Origin: Rhodospirillaceae bacterium | GTDB lineage: Bacteria > Pseudomonadota > Alphaproteobacteria > UBA8366 | Reading direction: 5' to 3' | Assembly: GCA_002724395.1 (NCBI GenBank) | Contig: PBOR01000011.1 | Span: forward strand, 3,463 to 62,309 | Length of the DNA: 58,847 bases | Part shown: piece by piece, positions 25,713 to 35,882 of the stretch | Numbering within the stretch: position 1 is the first letter of the stretch | Layout of the letters: the number at the start of each line of letters is the position of its first letter | Position numbers and translations under genes: made by a program | Notes under the pieces: generated by a model | Seen by the model: only the letters and a program-made list of their open reading frames with translations | Database searches by the model: none | What the model was told of the DNA's origin: nothing

Positions 25713-26966
25713 ATGATAGATACAAAAACCGAATTCTTACAAAAAGCCCAGGCCCGCGGATATATCCATCAATGCACGGATATCGCTGGACTGGACACCT
25801 TAGCAGAAAAAAAACCGATATCCGCTTATATTGGATTCGATGCAACTGCAAACTCGTTGCACGTAGGCAGCCTTGTTCCGATAATGTTACTGCGCTTATT
25901 ACAAAGAACCGGACATAAGCCTATTATTTTGATGGGCGGTGGCACCACAAAAGTCGGTGACCCTTCTGGTAAAGACGAATCCCGTCAATTGCTCACCGAA
26001 GACGAAATTACATCTAATATTGCCGGCATAAAAAGCATTTTTGAACGCTTCCTGAACTTTGGCGAGGGACCAAACGACGCCATACTGTTCAATAATGCTG
26101 AATGGCTAGACCCACTCGAGTACATTCCGTTTCTGCGCGACTTTGGGCAACACTTTTCAATTAACCGGATGCTAGGGTTTGAATCCGTCAAACAACGGCT
26201 CGACCGGGAACAACCTCTTAGTTTTCTCGAGTTCAATTATGTGGTTTTGCAAGCATATGATTTTCTCGAGCTATCCCGGCGTGCTGATTGCCGTCTACAG
26301 ATGGGAGGTTCCGATCAATGGGGCAATATAGTAAGTGGTATTGACCTTGCTCGTCGCGTCGATGGAGCGGACCTTTTCGGCCTGACCACACCACTTCTAA
26401 CAACGTCCAGTGGCGCTAAAATGGGCAAAACAGCTGACGGCGCAATTTGGCTCAACGAGGACCGGTTGCGGTCATATGATTATTGGCAGTTTTGGCGGAA
26501 CACCGAAGATGCGGATGTTGGGCGATTCCTAAAACTATTCACGGAACTTCCAATTTCAGAAATCAAACGCTTTGAAGCTCTTAAAGGAGCAGAAATTAAC
26601 GACGCTAAAATTGCTCTCGCAGATGGGGCCACAGCACTTTGCCACGGAGTTGATGCTGCCCATTCAGCTGCAGAAACCGCTCATAAAACTTTTGGAGAAG
26701 GCCACTTTGGAGAGGATTTGCCGCGAATAACCGTACCGGCAACAGAGTTATCTGATGGAATACCTGCTTTCGTGTTGATCGCTCGCACTCACCTCGCCAA
26801 AAGCAATAGTGATGCAAGACGTCTTATCAAAGGGGGCGGTGCCCGCCTAAATGACAAAAAGATTGAAGACGAAAATCTTAAAATTTCATCAATAGATATC
26901 AATGATCAAGGAATTATAAAATTATCAGCCGGCAAGAAACGTCATGCCCTGGTCCAGCCCAGCTAA
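25713..26966 (+). CDS. tyrS: Tyrosyl-tRNA synthetase
   Basis: 417 residues, class I synthetase charging tRNA-Tyr. [20 protein letters not shown] carries the HIGH-like motif (HVGS), [10 protein letters not shown] the tyrosine pocket, and [12 protein letters not shown] the KMSKS loop (KMGKT). A C-terminal S4 RNA-binding domain spans ~350-417. It is divergent from anmK across a 66-base gap, which must hold both promoters. Confidence 0.95.
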   Translation: MIDTKTEFLQKAQARGYIHQCTDIAGLDTLAEKKPISAYIGFDATANSLHVGSLVPIMLLRLLQRTGHKPIILMGGGTTKVGDPSGKDESRQLLTEDEITSNIAGIKSIFERFLNFGEGPNDAILFNNAEWLDPLEYIPFLRDFGQHFSINRMLGFESVKQRLDREQPLSFLEFNYVVLQAYDFLELSRRADCRLQMGGSDQWGNIVSGIDLARRVDGADLFGLTTPLLTTSSGAKMGKTADGAIWLNEDRLRSYDYWQFWRNTEDADVGRFLKLFTELPISEIKRFEALKGAEINDAKIALADGATALCHGVDAAHSAAETAHKTFGEGHFGEDLPRITVPATELSDGIPAFVLIARTHLAKSNSDARRLIKGGGARLNDKKIEDENLKISSIDINDQGIIKLSAGKKRHALVQPS

Positions 26967-26991
26967 TTAAAATTAGGCTTTACGGCTGGGC
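26957..26991. terminator. Hairpin between convergent tyrS and the AsmA-like gene
   Basis: GCCCAGC at 26957-26963 pairs with GCTGGGC at 26985-26991, and the loop contains a second palindrome CTAATT-AA-AATTAG. It covers the tail of both convergent genes and may end transcription in both directions. There is no long T-run, so it is a weak candidate. Confidence 0.45.
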
Positions 26992-29900
26992 GGGGTTTGT
27001 TGCCTCGCCGGGCTCGGAGATTTCTGCTGCCTTCGGATCACGAGATGTACCAGTAAAAACGCCAAAGAATTTTCTTAAGAAGCCAGGCGCGAGTGCAGAA
27101 AGCGGATTCACCGAAACTTCAGGGTTTGCGACCGGCCCTTCCAAAGAATAGTTCGCGGCAAACATGCCTTCATTATCGCCACCAGTCAGAATTTGTCCAA
27201 GCAGCGGGATTTTCCCCAGAATTCGATTAATTGTGTAAGCTGGCACTATCGTACCGCCCAGCGCGACGACGTCCTTGTCGTGATCTACGGTACCTTCCAT
27301 CGTAATGCCAATGGAAGACCCATAAGTCCGTGTCTCTCTCAACCGCAATAAACCTTCTTTAAAGGCAAATTTACCCTCCAAAACGTCCAATTCAAGCCCT
27401 TTCTGTCCAACGGCATCAACGATTCCAGTCAGAGATGCGACCTGAAGAATGCGCGCAATCGCTGGCGCTTTTTTCAACCGGTAATCGCTCACATGGATAG
27501 TCCCTTCCATCGCTTCAGATAGTGACGCGCGTTTTCCCTCAACCTTAAGTTTTCCACCGGTTACATTGCTAGCAATATCAAAAGCCTGCAATACGCCCCC
27601 AAAATCTTCAGACTCAACTTTAAGACTGTACCCAGCTGGCGTAGGCAGAAAGTCTATCAAAAGAGATTTCTCAGGCCGCACGTTACCGGACAAACGCAAA
27701 GTCTGCACATCGCTACCATCGTGACGCAGTGTTAATTTTGCCTTCATTAATTTCCGTTTTGCACCCCAAGTAAGTTCGCCAACATTTGCGACAATAGCTA
27801 AACCCGTCAAATCCTTTCCGGCTTTGCCTTGCTCATTTTGAGCTATTGCTCCAGTAATATCGTACCGACCAATATCTAAATTCCCCTCATAGACATTATC
27901 GATACGGCGAGTGATCGTGCCATGCAATTTGTTTCCCTTGAGAAAAACGTTACTTAGTTGAAGGCGCCAATACTCTTTCCCGGTGGGGGAGAAATCAATC
28001 TGCGCAGCACCTGATAATCCAGTGCCGGACAAATTTGCGACACAGGACTTTAACTCGGCCGTCGAGTCAATTTCCATAGAAAGATTAGCAAACGCTTTTT
28101 CACCGCGTTTCTTTTCAAACATTAAATCGTTTTTAGAAATAGATGCTTCAGTCAAATCTGCCTTTGCCTTAAGAAATCTCTCGTTGTTCCGCAGCACTGT
28201 GTAAGACATATCGACAACAGCCGGCCCTGACAAAAAACCAATTCCTTTTAATCCGACCGATTCTCGTTGCTGTTTAGATAACTTTGCCTGTAATCGATAT
28301 TTACTGCGAGTTTTCCCTGTGGTGCCAAAATGTTCATGCCAAACAAGCTTGGTCGGCACTCCATTCAGCCTGACCGGACCGACGAGCTTCATATTATCAT
28401 TCTGTATTTTAAAGTTAAATTGCCCGCCTTCGACGATAAGCCCAAACGGACCCGGTTCAAATCCTACATTCTTTAGTGTTGCAGTCGAGCTAACCTTCAG
28501 CGCATCACGTTGCACATTGGTATCGAGTGGGAAGTCCATTCTTAACCGAATGGCCGCGGCCCCACTGACACCGCCTTCGGAAATACCGAGTTTCTGAATA
28601 TATCTTAAAGGCTTGTGTCCAAGAACATTTAGGGCAGTTTTAAGCGGGCCTTGCATCAAAATATCGACGGATATTTGTTCATTATCGCTTTCAAGATCGA
28701 ACATATTTACCTGTGCTTGATCGACTGCGATCTCCTTCAAAGCACCGCTTGAAATAACCATATCAAAACGATCTGCAGTGAAAGTCGCTGTCCCATTGAC
28801 GTTCTTAAGCTCTGGTAAGGGTGACCAATAATCCACAGTTAAACCGTCATAGCGCATCGTTCCATTAAGTGTAGATGCTTTCAGCCCACTAAAATCTTGA
28901 GCATTCATCCACCCGATTAATTGCAAATTTGTCTCACGCGCAAATCCATCATGAATATTTTTTGTGACCCATCGGCGAGCGCTCAACCCCAGTGTTTTTG
29001 GCCAATATGCAGATAGCTCTTTGAAGGGCATATTGAAAACCGTGGCATCTAATTGCAAACGTGCCTCATCCCCCAGCCGTTGAATTTGCGCTTCTGCTTC
29101 AATCTTCGGACCGCCGAAGTCTATTTCAGCCTCAGCAAGTTCGACCTTATCCAGATCGTTCAAGGCCTCGCCCTTAAGTCGTACTTGTTTTACAGAACGC
29201 GGCCCGTTCCATAGCATCGGAAAATCCAGGGTTCCTTCGCCAGAAATCAGATTAAACTCCAATTCCTTAATTCGACCATTACGGCCACCTTGACCCCCAA
29301 TATTACCATTGAAAAAAAGATCTACTCCGACGAGCTTCCGCATTCTTGGGATACGTTTTGCCAATTCGGAAATATTTAGTCTCTCTAGTCGAACAAGGCC
29401 GGATACCGCATCACCATCGGATGCAAACTCGAAATCCCCCTCAATTTTGCCGACCGGTGTATTCAACGTCCCCGCCAGCATTTGTAAGGACCCACCTTTA
29501 GTAGCCTTTACGGCCAATTCCCCGGTCACGGGCATACTGAAATTGACTAAATAGTCCAGCCCATTAACGGAGCGTGCCACTAATGAAGGATTTAGCCTTT
29601 CAAACCGAACACGTCCGAGAAACACCCCTGCTACTCTTTGGAAATCCAATTGTGCAAAAATTTGCGACAAGCGGTTTTGTGCCGCAATACTAATCGCAAC
29701 ATCAGCGCGCAGTCCGGGTTTATCACGAATCATCACGATATCCGCGCGGGGTGAACGCCAAACGATCCCCGCTTGCCGATCATCAAAGACAAGTTTGGAT
29801 TCGATAATCTCTACACGATTCAAGTATCCCAAAGGACCGCCAGTCTGGCCCGGTGGCCTTGACAACTCGTTCGTAATGCCTTTGACCAAAATATCGACAT

Positions 29901-30336
29901 TCTGAGCCTGTCCTCCCTTTGCCAAAAGGCCAACCGTGAAACCGCCATCTTTATATCTCGCTACCGACGCACTTAGACGACGAATCCCTAAAGACGACAC
30001 AGCCAAACGTCCTCTCAACAGGGCTCGCATGGAAAGACCGATTGAAACTTGCGGCAATTGCGCAACTAGCTTACCGTCCCGACTGAATACCTTGATATTT
30101 CGAGCACGAATGTCAGCCGGATGGCGCCATCCATCCCAAATCAGTACAGTATCGCCAACACGAACCACATAAGACTTGTCCTCCGTGCTGAAATTCCGTT
30201 CGATAATTGGGGTAACAAAATTAAGTGATAACGGCGAGCTAGATAGTCTCCAAGCCAGAATGGCAAATAATATTGCACATCCGACTAATAGACCGGACAG
30301 GATTTTGAAAAATATGATTAAGCGCCGGCGGGACAC
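26980..30336 (-). CDS. Very large AsmA/YhdP-like protein (DUF3971 type)
   Basis: 1118 residues. One N-terminal membrane helix (~residues 8-30) is followed by a long beta-strand-rich periplasmic part and an AsmA-like C-terminal domain (~930-1080: EGTIHVSDYRLKKAPAIARI, LRLRETRTYGSSIGITMEG, GGTIVPAYTINRILGKIPLL). In this family long beta grooves (YhdP, TamB, AsmA) carry phospholipid from inner to outer membrane. The C-terminal tail is Pro/Glu-rich. It is divergent from glnE with a 70-base gap. Confidence 0.88.
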   Translation of the reverse strand: MSRRRLIIFFKILSGLLVGCAILFAILAWRLSSSPLSLNFVTPIIERNFSTEDKSYVVRVGDTVLIWDGWRHPADIRARNIKVFSRDGKLVAQLPQVSIGLSMRALLRGRLAVSSLGIRRLSASVARYKDGGFTVGLLAKGGQAQNVDILVKGITNELSRPPGQTGGPLGYLNRVEIIESKLVFDDRQAGIVWRSPRADIVMIRDKPGLRADVAISIAAQNRLSQIFAQLDFQRVAGVFLGRVRFERLNPSLVARSVNGLDYLVNFSMPVTGELAVKATKGGSLQMLAGTLNTPVGKIEGDFEFASDGDAVSGLVRLERLNISELAKRIPRMRKLVGVDLFFNGNIGGQGGRNGRIKELEFNLISGEGTLDFPMLWNGPRSVKQVRLKGEALNDLDKVELAEAEIDFGGPKIEAEAQIQRLGDEARLQLDATVFNMPFKELSAYWPKTLGLSARRWVTKNIHDGFARETNLQLIGWMNAQDFSGLKASTLNGTMRYDGLTVDYWSPLPELKNVNGTATFTADRFDMVISSGALKEIAVDQAQVNMFDLESDNEQISVDILMQGPLKTALNVLGHKPLRYIQKLGISEGGVSGAAAIRLRMDFPLDTNVQRDALKVSSTATLKNVGFEPGPFGLIVEGGQFNFKIQNDNMKLVGPVRLNGVPTKLVWHEHFGTTGKTRSKYRLQAKLSKQQRESVGLKGIGFLSGPAVVDMSYTVLRNNERFLKAKADLTEASISKNDLMFEKKRGEKAFANLSMEIDSTAELKSCVANLSGTGLSGAAQIDFSPTGKEYWRLQLSNVFLKGNKLHGTITRRIDNVYEGNLDIGRYDITGAIAQNEQGKAGKDLTGLAIVANVGELTWGAKRKLMKAKLTLRHDGSDVQTLRLSGNVRPEKSLLIDFLPTPAGYSLKVESEDFGGVLQAFDIASNVTGGKLKVEGKRASLSEAMEGTIHVSDYRLKKAPAIARILQVASLTGIVDAVGQKGLELDVLEGKFAFKEGLLRLRETRTYGSSIGITMEGTVDHDKDVVALGGTIVPAYTINRILGKIPLLGQILTGGDNEGMFAANYSLEGPVANPEVSVNPLSALAPGFLRKFFGVFTGTSRDPKAAEISEPGEATNPAQP

Positions 30337-30406
30337 AGCATTCCGTTAATTTGTTGTGATGGGACCAATAGCATCGTCCCAATCGATTGCATAGAGAAAC
30401 AAATAT

Positions 30407-33373
30407 TTGAACACCAAGTTCCCAAATTTTCGCGTTAATTCAAGCAAAATTCCCAATCCTGGAAACCAAAGCCAGGCGGAAATGGGCTTTGAGCGTTGGC
30501 GCACTTACGGCGAAGAATCGCAGGAACTCAGAAACTTCTCCGATGCCATTGCGCATCAAGACAACGGTCAGCTTCTACGTGCTCTCTTTGGTAATAGTAC
30601 CTTTCTGACGCAATGTATCATCAAAGAACGCTCTTTCATGAGAACCATAATGGAACAGGGCCCTGATTATGCCTTCGGTATGATTTTAGGATCATTGCAC
30701 AGCGAATTGTCGCAAGAGGACAGTCTTTCCACCTTTATGACCGGCCTCAGGAGGGCAAAACAGCGTATTGCGCTCCTTGTCGGCCTTTCGGACATCGCAG
30801 GCCTTTGGTCTCTAGACCAGGTGACCGGGAAACTCAGCCACTTTGCTGACCAAGCAACGAACTTAGCGGTTCGGTTCGCATTGCGGCAATTTTCTGCCAA
30901 CGGTCGCATAAAACTCGCAAAAAAAATTAAGCCAGAAGACAAGTCCGGTTATGCACTGATCGCACTCGGTAAATTAGGTGCAAGGGAGCTAAATTACTCG
31001 AGCGATATTGATCTTATTGCGATTTATGACCCTGAACGTATCAGCACAACAGATAAAGATATGATCAGCGCTGAAATGGTAAGGATGACGCGCTTTATCG
31101 TTAAACTAATCGAGCAAAGGACACCGGACGGCTACGTCTTCCGAGTAGATTTTAGGATTAGACCAGATCCAGGATCAACACCACTGGCTATTCCTATAGA
31201 GAGCGCAATTCGATATTACGAGACCACCGGACAAAATTGGGAACGCCTTGCCCTTATTCGAGCACGCGCCATTGCCGGTGATATAACTGTTGGTCAAAAT
31301 TTCTTGGACGCCATTCAGCCTTTTATTTGGCGAAAGAATCTTGATTTTGCAGCGATACGCGATATTCACTCGGTTAAACGTCAAATCGTCGCGCATCGTG
31401 GCGGCCGTAAAATCGCCATTAACGGACATAATATCAAGCTAGGTCGCGGCGGCATTCGTGAAATTGAGTTCTTCACTCAAACCCAACAGTTAATATGGGG
31501 TGGTCGGTCTCCCAATTTAAGAACATGCAAATTATCAAAGACGCTGAACGCACTAGCAGCCGAAGAGAGGATCTCCGCAAACGCGGCGATCGAGTTAAAT
31601 GAAGCCTACGAGTTTCTGAGAAAACTCGAGCATCGTCTTCAAATGGTGGATGACAGGCAAACCCACTCATTACCAAAAACCGATAAAGAAGTTGCGGCGA
31701 TTGGTGTCTTTATGGGCTACGACCTATCAGACAATTTTCGGAAGGCTCTCCTCGAAACGCTCGAGACGGTAGAACACCACTACGCGGCACTTTTCGAAGA
31801 ATCAGAAAACTTGTCAGCAGTTGGCAATTTAGTTTTCACCGGCGTTGAAGATGATCCGGACACACTTGAGAGCCTGCGTGTGATGGGCTTTGCCGACCCC
31901 CAGTCAATTTCCGAGGTGGTCCGGAATTGGCATCGTGGGCGCTATCGTTCAACACGAACAGAACGCGCTCGACAAATTCTGACAGAACTTATGCCGAATA
32001 TTCTATCCGCTTTTGGAGGTCGTACACACCCAGATCGCGCACTCATGCACTTTGATGCCTTCTTAGCGGTACTTCCAAGCGGGATCCAACTTTTTTCCCT
32101 ATTTGCCAACCATCCACCCATCTTGGAACTAGTGGCGGAAATAATGGGCGACGCACCGGTTTTGGCAGACTGGCTGAGTCGAAATCCAAGCCTACTGGAC
32201 CACGTGTTATCTCCGGAATTTGGAAAGCCGCTAGGCACAGTAGGCCAGCAAACCCAAGAACTACGCGGCCAGATGGAGCGCGCCCGAGATTTTCAAGATA
32301 AATTAGATGCTTGCCGTCAATGGGCTAACGATAAAAAGTTTCAAATTGGTGTACAGCTCATGTTGGGTAATATCAAAGGGCGACATAGCGGCCCGTTACT
32401 ATCTGATATCGCAGAAATCGTCTTGCGCGAAATGGCAAAATGCGTAACCGCAGAGTTTGAGAAAACCCATGGAAAGTTTGAAGCAAATGGACTTGCTATT
32501 ATCGCGTTTGGGAAACTCGGTGGTCGTGAATTAATGCACGGGTCGGACTTAGATTTGGTCTTCGTTTATGATGGTTCTACCGAACGAGAAATGTCTGATG
32601 GCAAAAAACCAATTGGACTGAATATTTATTTTATGCGGCTTGCACAGCGCATAATCACCGCACTAACTGCGCTGACCGGCGAAGGCCGGCTTTACAAAAT
32701 CGATGCAAGGTTGCGGCCCAACGGCGACAAAGGGCCAATAGCAGCAAGTTTCAGCAGTTTTGTGCGTTATTATCGCGAATCTGCCTGGACTTGGGAGTAC
32801 ATGGCTCTGAGCCGCGCCCGTATAGTGGCGGGCCCAGAAAACTTAACAATGCGTTTACGCGCTACGATCCGCGAAGCACTTACACGCGGATGGAATGACC
32901 AGACACTAGTTTCCGATATCGTCCAGATGCGCCGCCGTATGGCAGAGCAATATCCGGGAACCGACCCATGGGATATTAAACATCGACGCGGTGGTCTGAT
33001 CGACGCTGAGTTTATTGCCCAATATCTCCAATTGCGCCATGGATCCAAATACCCAGAAATATTATCACCTAACGCATCGACCGCACTGGAACGACTCTCC
33101 GACGCAGAGCTCTTAGAAGCTAAAACCGCAGAAGGTTTGGGTGAAAGTTTACGTTTTTGGTATGATCTCCAATCAGTGTTACGCATTACGACAGACCAGG
33201 TAATAGGAAGTTCGGCGCAGAGTTCAGGACCTCGCAGGTTATTAATGCGGGCGGCCCTGGCAGATTCCTATGATAAGCTACTAACTACAATGGATGCTAA
33301 TGCGAAAATAATACTCAAACAATTTAATGTGCTGATTGCTAAACCTTCGGAAAAAGAGATAACTTCGAAATGA
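30407..33373 (+). CDS. glnE: Glutamine synthetase adenylyltransferase/deadenylase GlnE
   Basis: 988 residues from a TTG at 30407; an in-frame ATG at 30482 (MGFERWRTYG) is where homologues usually begin. GlnE attaches AMP to glutamine synthetase and removes it, under PII control. Two nucleotidyltransferase domains are visible: LNYSSDIDLIAIYD (~residue 200) for deadenylation and LMHGSDLDLVFVYD (~705) for adenylylation, each with the acidic metal pair. HRRGGLIDAEFIAQYLQLRH lies near the C-terminus. The stop overlaps the next ATG. Confidence 0.94.
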   Translation: MNTKFPNFRVNSSKIPNPGNQSQAEMGFERWRTYGEESQELRNFSDAIAHQDNGQLLRALFGNSTFLTQCIIKERSFMRTIMEQGPDYAFGMILGSLHSELSQEDSLSTFMTGLRRAKQRIALLVGLSDIAGLWSLDQVTGKLSHFADQATNLAVRFALRQFSANGRIKLAKKIKPEDKSGYALIALGKLGARELNYSSDIDLIAIYDPERISTTDKDMISAEMVRMTRFIVKLIEQRTPDGYVFRVDFRIRPDPGSTPLAIPIESAIRYYETTGQNWERLALIRARAIAGDITVGQNFLDAIQPFIWRKNLDFAAIRDIHSVKRQIVAHRGGRKIAINGHNIKLGRGGIREIEFFTQTQQLIWGGRSPNLRTCKLSKTLNALAAEERISANAAIELNEAYEFLRKLEHRLQMVDDRQTHSLPKTDKEVAAIGVFMGYDLSDNFRKALLETLETVEHHYAALFEESENLSAVGNLVFTGVEDDPDTLESLRVMGFADPQSISEVVRNWHRGRYRSTRTERARQILTELMPNILSAFGGRTHPDRALMHFDAFLAVLPSGIQLFSLFANHPPILELVAEIMGDAPVLADWLSRNPSLLDHVLSPEFGKPLGTVGQQTQELRGQMERARDFQDKLDACRQWANDKKFQIGVQLMLGNIKGRHSGPLLSDIAEIVLREMAKCVTAEFEKTHGKFEANGLAIIAFGKLGGRELMHGSDLDLVFVYDGSTEREMSDGKKPIGLNIYFMRLAQRIITALTALTGEGRLYKIDARLRPNGDKGPIAASFSSFVRYYRESAWTWEYMALSRARIVAGPENLTMRLRATIREALTRGWNDQTLVSDIVQMRRRMAEQYPGTDPWDIKHRRGGLIDAEFIAQYLQLRHGSKYPEILSPNASTALERLSDAELLEAKTAEGLGESLRFWYDLQSVLRITTDQVIGSSAQSSGPRRLLMRAALADSYDKLLTTMDANAKIILKQFNVLIAKPSEKEITSK

Positions 33374-34197
33374 CCAATATATGCGGACCGACCGAGGTAT
33401 TAGCATTGCTGCCGCAGGCCACTGAAATACTAAAAACTACCAATGCGGATACCAAAGCATCTAACAGTAGAAAGCTGGCCTCCGCCTGGAAGAATTTTGA
33501 TCTTATTGACCTTGGGCATTCTAAAGCACCAGATCGACCTGGTAGGCCTTCGGCCCCAGTATTGTTGCGCCCACGCTGTGTGCCGCGCAGACGAATTAAT
33601 AGAAGCCCCGTGGGTCGTATCGCCTTGCTGCATGCGCTGGCACACATTGAATTAAACGCAGTTGATTTAGCTTGGGATATCCTTGTTCGATTTACTGAAT
33701 CACAAAAATTACCATCAGCATTTATAAACGACTGGGTAAGTGTCGCTGACGAGGAGGCAAAACACTTCGCTTTACTGAACAACCGATTAAAAGATCTCGG
33801 CTCACACTATGGGGCTCTTCCTGCCCATGATGGTTTGTGGGAAATTGCAATCGCAACCGCAAATAATTTCAGTGCACGGTTGGCAGTCGTACCGTTAGTG
33901 CTGGAAGCACGGGGCTTGGACGTAACACCAATAATGATCCAAAAACTCGAAAGGTCCAACGATTATAAAAGCGCTGAGATTTTGCGCATCATCCATCGAG
34001 ATGAAATTAAACACGTTGCGATTGGCCATAAATGGTTTAAATGGGCTTGTCGCAACTCTAAATCCGACCCTGTGGCTGCATTCAAAATGCTAGTACAACG
34101 TTATTATAAAGGTACACTTAAAGCGCCTTTCAACCGGGAAAGTCGTGATCGAGCGGGCTTCACCGCCGAATTTTATGAACCTTTATCTGCAAAATAA
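33370..34197 (+). CDS. DUF455 ferritin-like protein
   Basis: 275 residues, overlapping glnE by four bases (ATGA), so coupled to it. The four-helix bundle carries likely di-iron ligands in HALAHIELNAVDLAWD, VADEEAKHF, LEARGLDV and HRDEIKHVAIGHKW, the DUF455/ferritin-like E...ExxH pattern. The family is related to ferritin-like tRNA hydroxylases and rubrerythrin folds, but no substrate is established to my knowledge. It is not obviously connected to nitrogen control despite the overlap. Confidence 0.82.
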   Translation: MTNICGPTEVLALLPQATEILKTTNADTKASNSRKLASAWKNFDLIDLGHSKAPDRPGRPSAPVLLRPRCVPRRRINRSPVGRIALLHALAHIELNAVDLAWDILVRFTESQKLPSAFINDWVSVADEEAKHFALLNNRLKDLGSHYGALPAHDGLWEIAIATANNFSARLAVVPLVLEARGLDVTPIMIQKLERSNDYKSAEILRIIHRDEIKHVAIGHKWFKWACRNSKSDPVAAFKMLVQRYYKGTLKAPFNRESRDRAGFTAEFYEPLSAK

Positions 34198-34546
34198 ACA
34201 GCGTGGACTATAAATAAAGGGAATGTCTCAGAGTCACAGCGGGCATAGGGAGTTGCTCTATGCTCAACCCTTAGTTACCTAGAATAACGCATTTAACTAA
34301 GCCGATTATGCAGAAAATTATGTATTATCCGTACCACTTCACATACGCCTAGCAATTACCAAAACCAACTTTTTTAAGTGTGCTATTCAGTGTTGCGCCA
34401 GCATAAAAACACCCTCGCTTATCGACTTTTAACTTAATTGATTAAGCAACAATGACGTCAGGGTATCTATACTATTGGGATTCGAAGCGCCATGAATTAA
34501 GCTAACTCAAAAGCCCAAGACAGTCATTGATCGACTTGATATCTTT
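34198..34546. other. Gap between convergent DUF455 and prfB genes
   Basis: 349 bases without a protein-like frame. Both flanking genes point into it, so it holds only 3' regions. I found no clear hairpin plus T-run terminator for either gene, and no RNA gene that I recognise. Confidence 0.3.
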
Positions 34547-35681
34547 CTAGTCATCCCCATCATCCGCAACGAGCCTCCCTTTGACTGTTGCCCGTTCGGC
34601 TAACGCCGCTTCAAGAAATTCGTCCAAATCTCCATTCAGTACACCTTCTGCATTACTATTTTCTACGTTAGTGCGAAGGTCCTTAACCATTTTATACGGA
34701 TGTAAAACATACGATCGAATTTGGTGACCCCAACCAATATCAGTCTTAGCAGCATGCTCCGCAGCCGCTTTATCCTCACGTTTCTTCAACTCAAGTTCAT
34801 AAAGGCGCGCTTTCAACATCGTCAACGCCGTTGCACGATTTCTATGTTGCGATCTGTCATTTTGACATTGAACGACAATACCAGTCGGTTCATGAGTAAT
34901 TCGCACAGCGCTATCAGTCCGATTTACGTGCTGTCCGCCAGCACCGGACGCCCTATAAGTATCGACCCTAAGTTCTCCATCGTTTATCTCGACCTCAATC
35001 GCATCGTCTATCACCGGATATACGCCGACCGACGCGAAGCTAGTATGGCGTCTTGACGCTGAGTCATATGGAGAAATCCTAACGAGACGATGCACACCGC
35101 TCTCGGTCTTGAGCCAACCATAAGCATTAATGCCGCTAATCTTCAGCGTAACCGACTTTATACCGGCCTCTTCACCAGGGCTTTCTTCTATTTGTTTTAC
35201 TTGATAATTATGTTGATCGGCCCAACGTACATACATCCGCACCAACATCTCAGCCCAATCTTGGGACTCAGTCCCGCCTGCCCCAGCGTGCGTTTCAAGA
35301 AAGCAATCATTAGCATCAGCTTCCCCTGATAACAGGCTCTCAAGCTGTTGTTTTGCTGCTTGCGATTTCAGCTCGGATAGAGCTGACTCTGCTTCAGCGA
35401 GGACCCCGTCGTCACCTTCCGCTTCGGCTAGCTCAATGAGTTCAACATTATCGGCAAGACCTTGTTCGAGAGCACGATAGCCCGATATGGCATCCTCCAA
35501 ACGGGTCCGCGCCCGCATAACAGTTTGCGCCCTCGTCGGATTGTCCCAAAGCTTAGGGTCTTCAGATTGTTCGTTCAGTTTATCGAGTTTCTTTTCTGCC
35601 GTATCAAGGTCAAAGATGCCTCCTCAGCAGCTCTAATGACTGCTCAAACTCTTCAACAATATTTTGAATTTCCGCTCGCAT
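34547..35681 (-). CDS. prfB: Peptide chain release factor 2 (programmed +1 frameshift)
   Basis: RF2 ends translation at UAA and UGA. The gene starts at ATG 35681 (GAGGG five bases upstream) and reads 23 codons to TGA at 35610-35612; a +1 shift at CTT-TGA continues in the next frame to 34547, about 377 residues in all. The body shows [20 protein letters not shown], the specificity loop [15 protein letters not shown] (SPY in place of SPF), and the catalytic GGQ in [17 protein letters not shown]. An annotator using only the long frame (34547-35518) would lose the N-terminus. Confidence 0.95.
35609..35624 (-). promoter_or_regulatory. prfB: prfB +1 frameshift site
   Basis: Read on the minus strand: AGGAGG-CAT-CTT-TGA-C. 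A Shine-Dalgarno-like AGGAGG three bases before the CTT slippery codon and a UGA followed by C match the Escherichia coli site AGGGGG-TAT-CTT-TGA-C in spacing. When RF2 is scarce, ribosomes pause at the weak UGAC stop and slip, making more RF2. Confidence 0.95.
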
Positions 35682-35882
35682 ATCACCCTCTAGAATTTAA
35701 AGGCTCAAATATTTAGCAGGTTCCGCAGGCCAACCAAAGTGCACGTAAAGGTCAACGACATTTACCTATATCCGAAAAACACCGTTTCTAACGTTGGCTT
35801 TGCTCCCTCTTTTCATAAGCGTGTTCTTAAAGAATATTACAATAAAATAAAGTCCGCGCAATTATTCGGGTTTATTTCGCGT

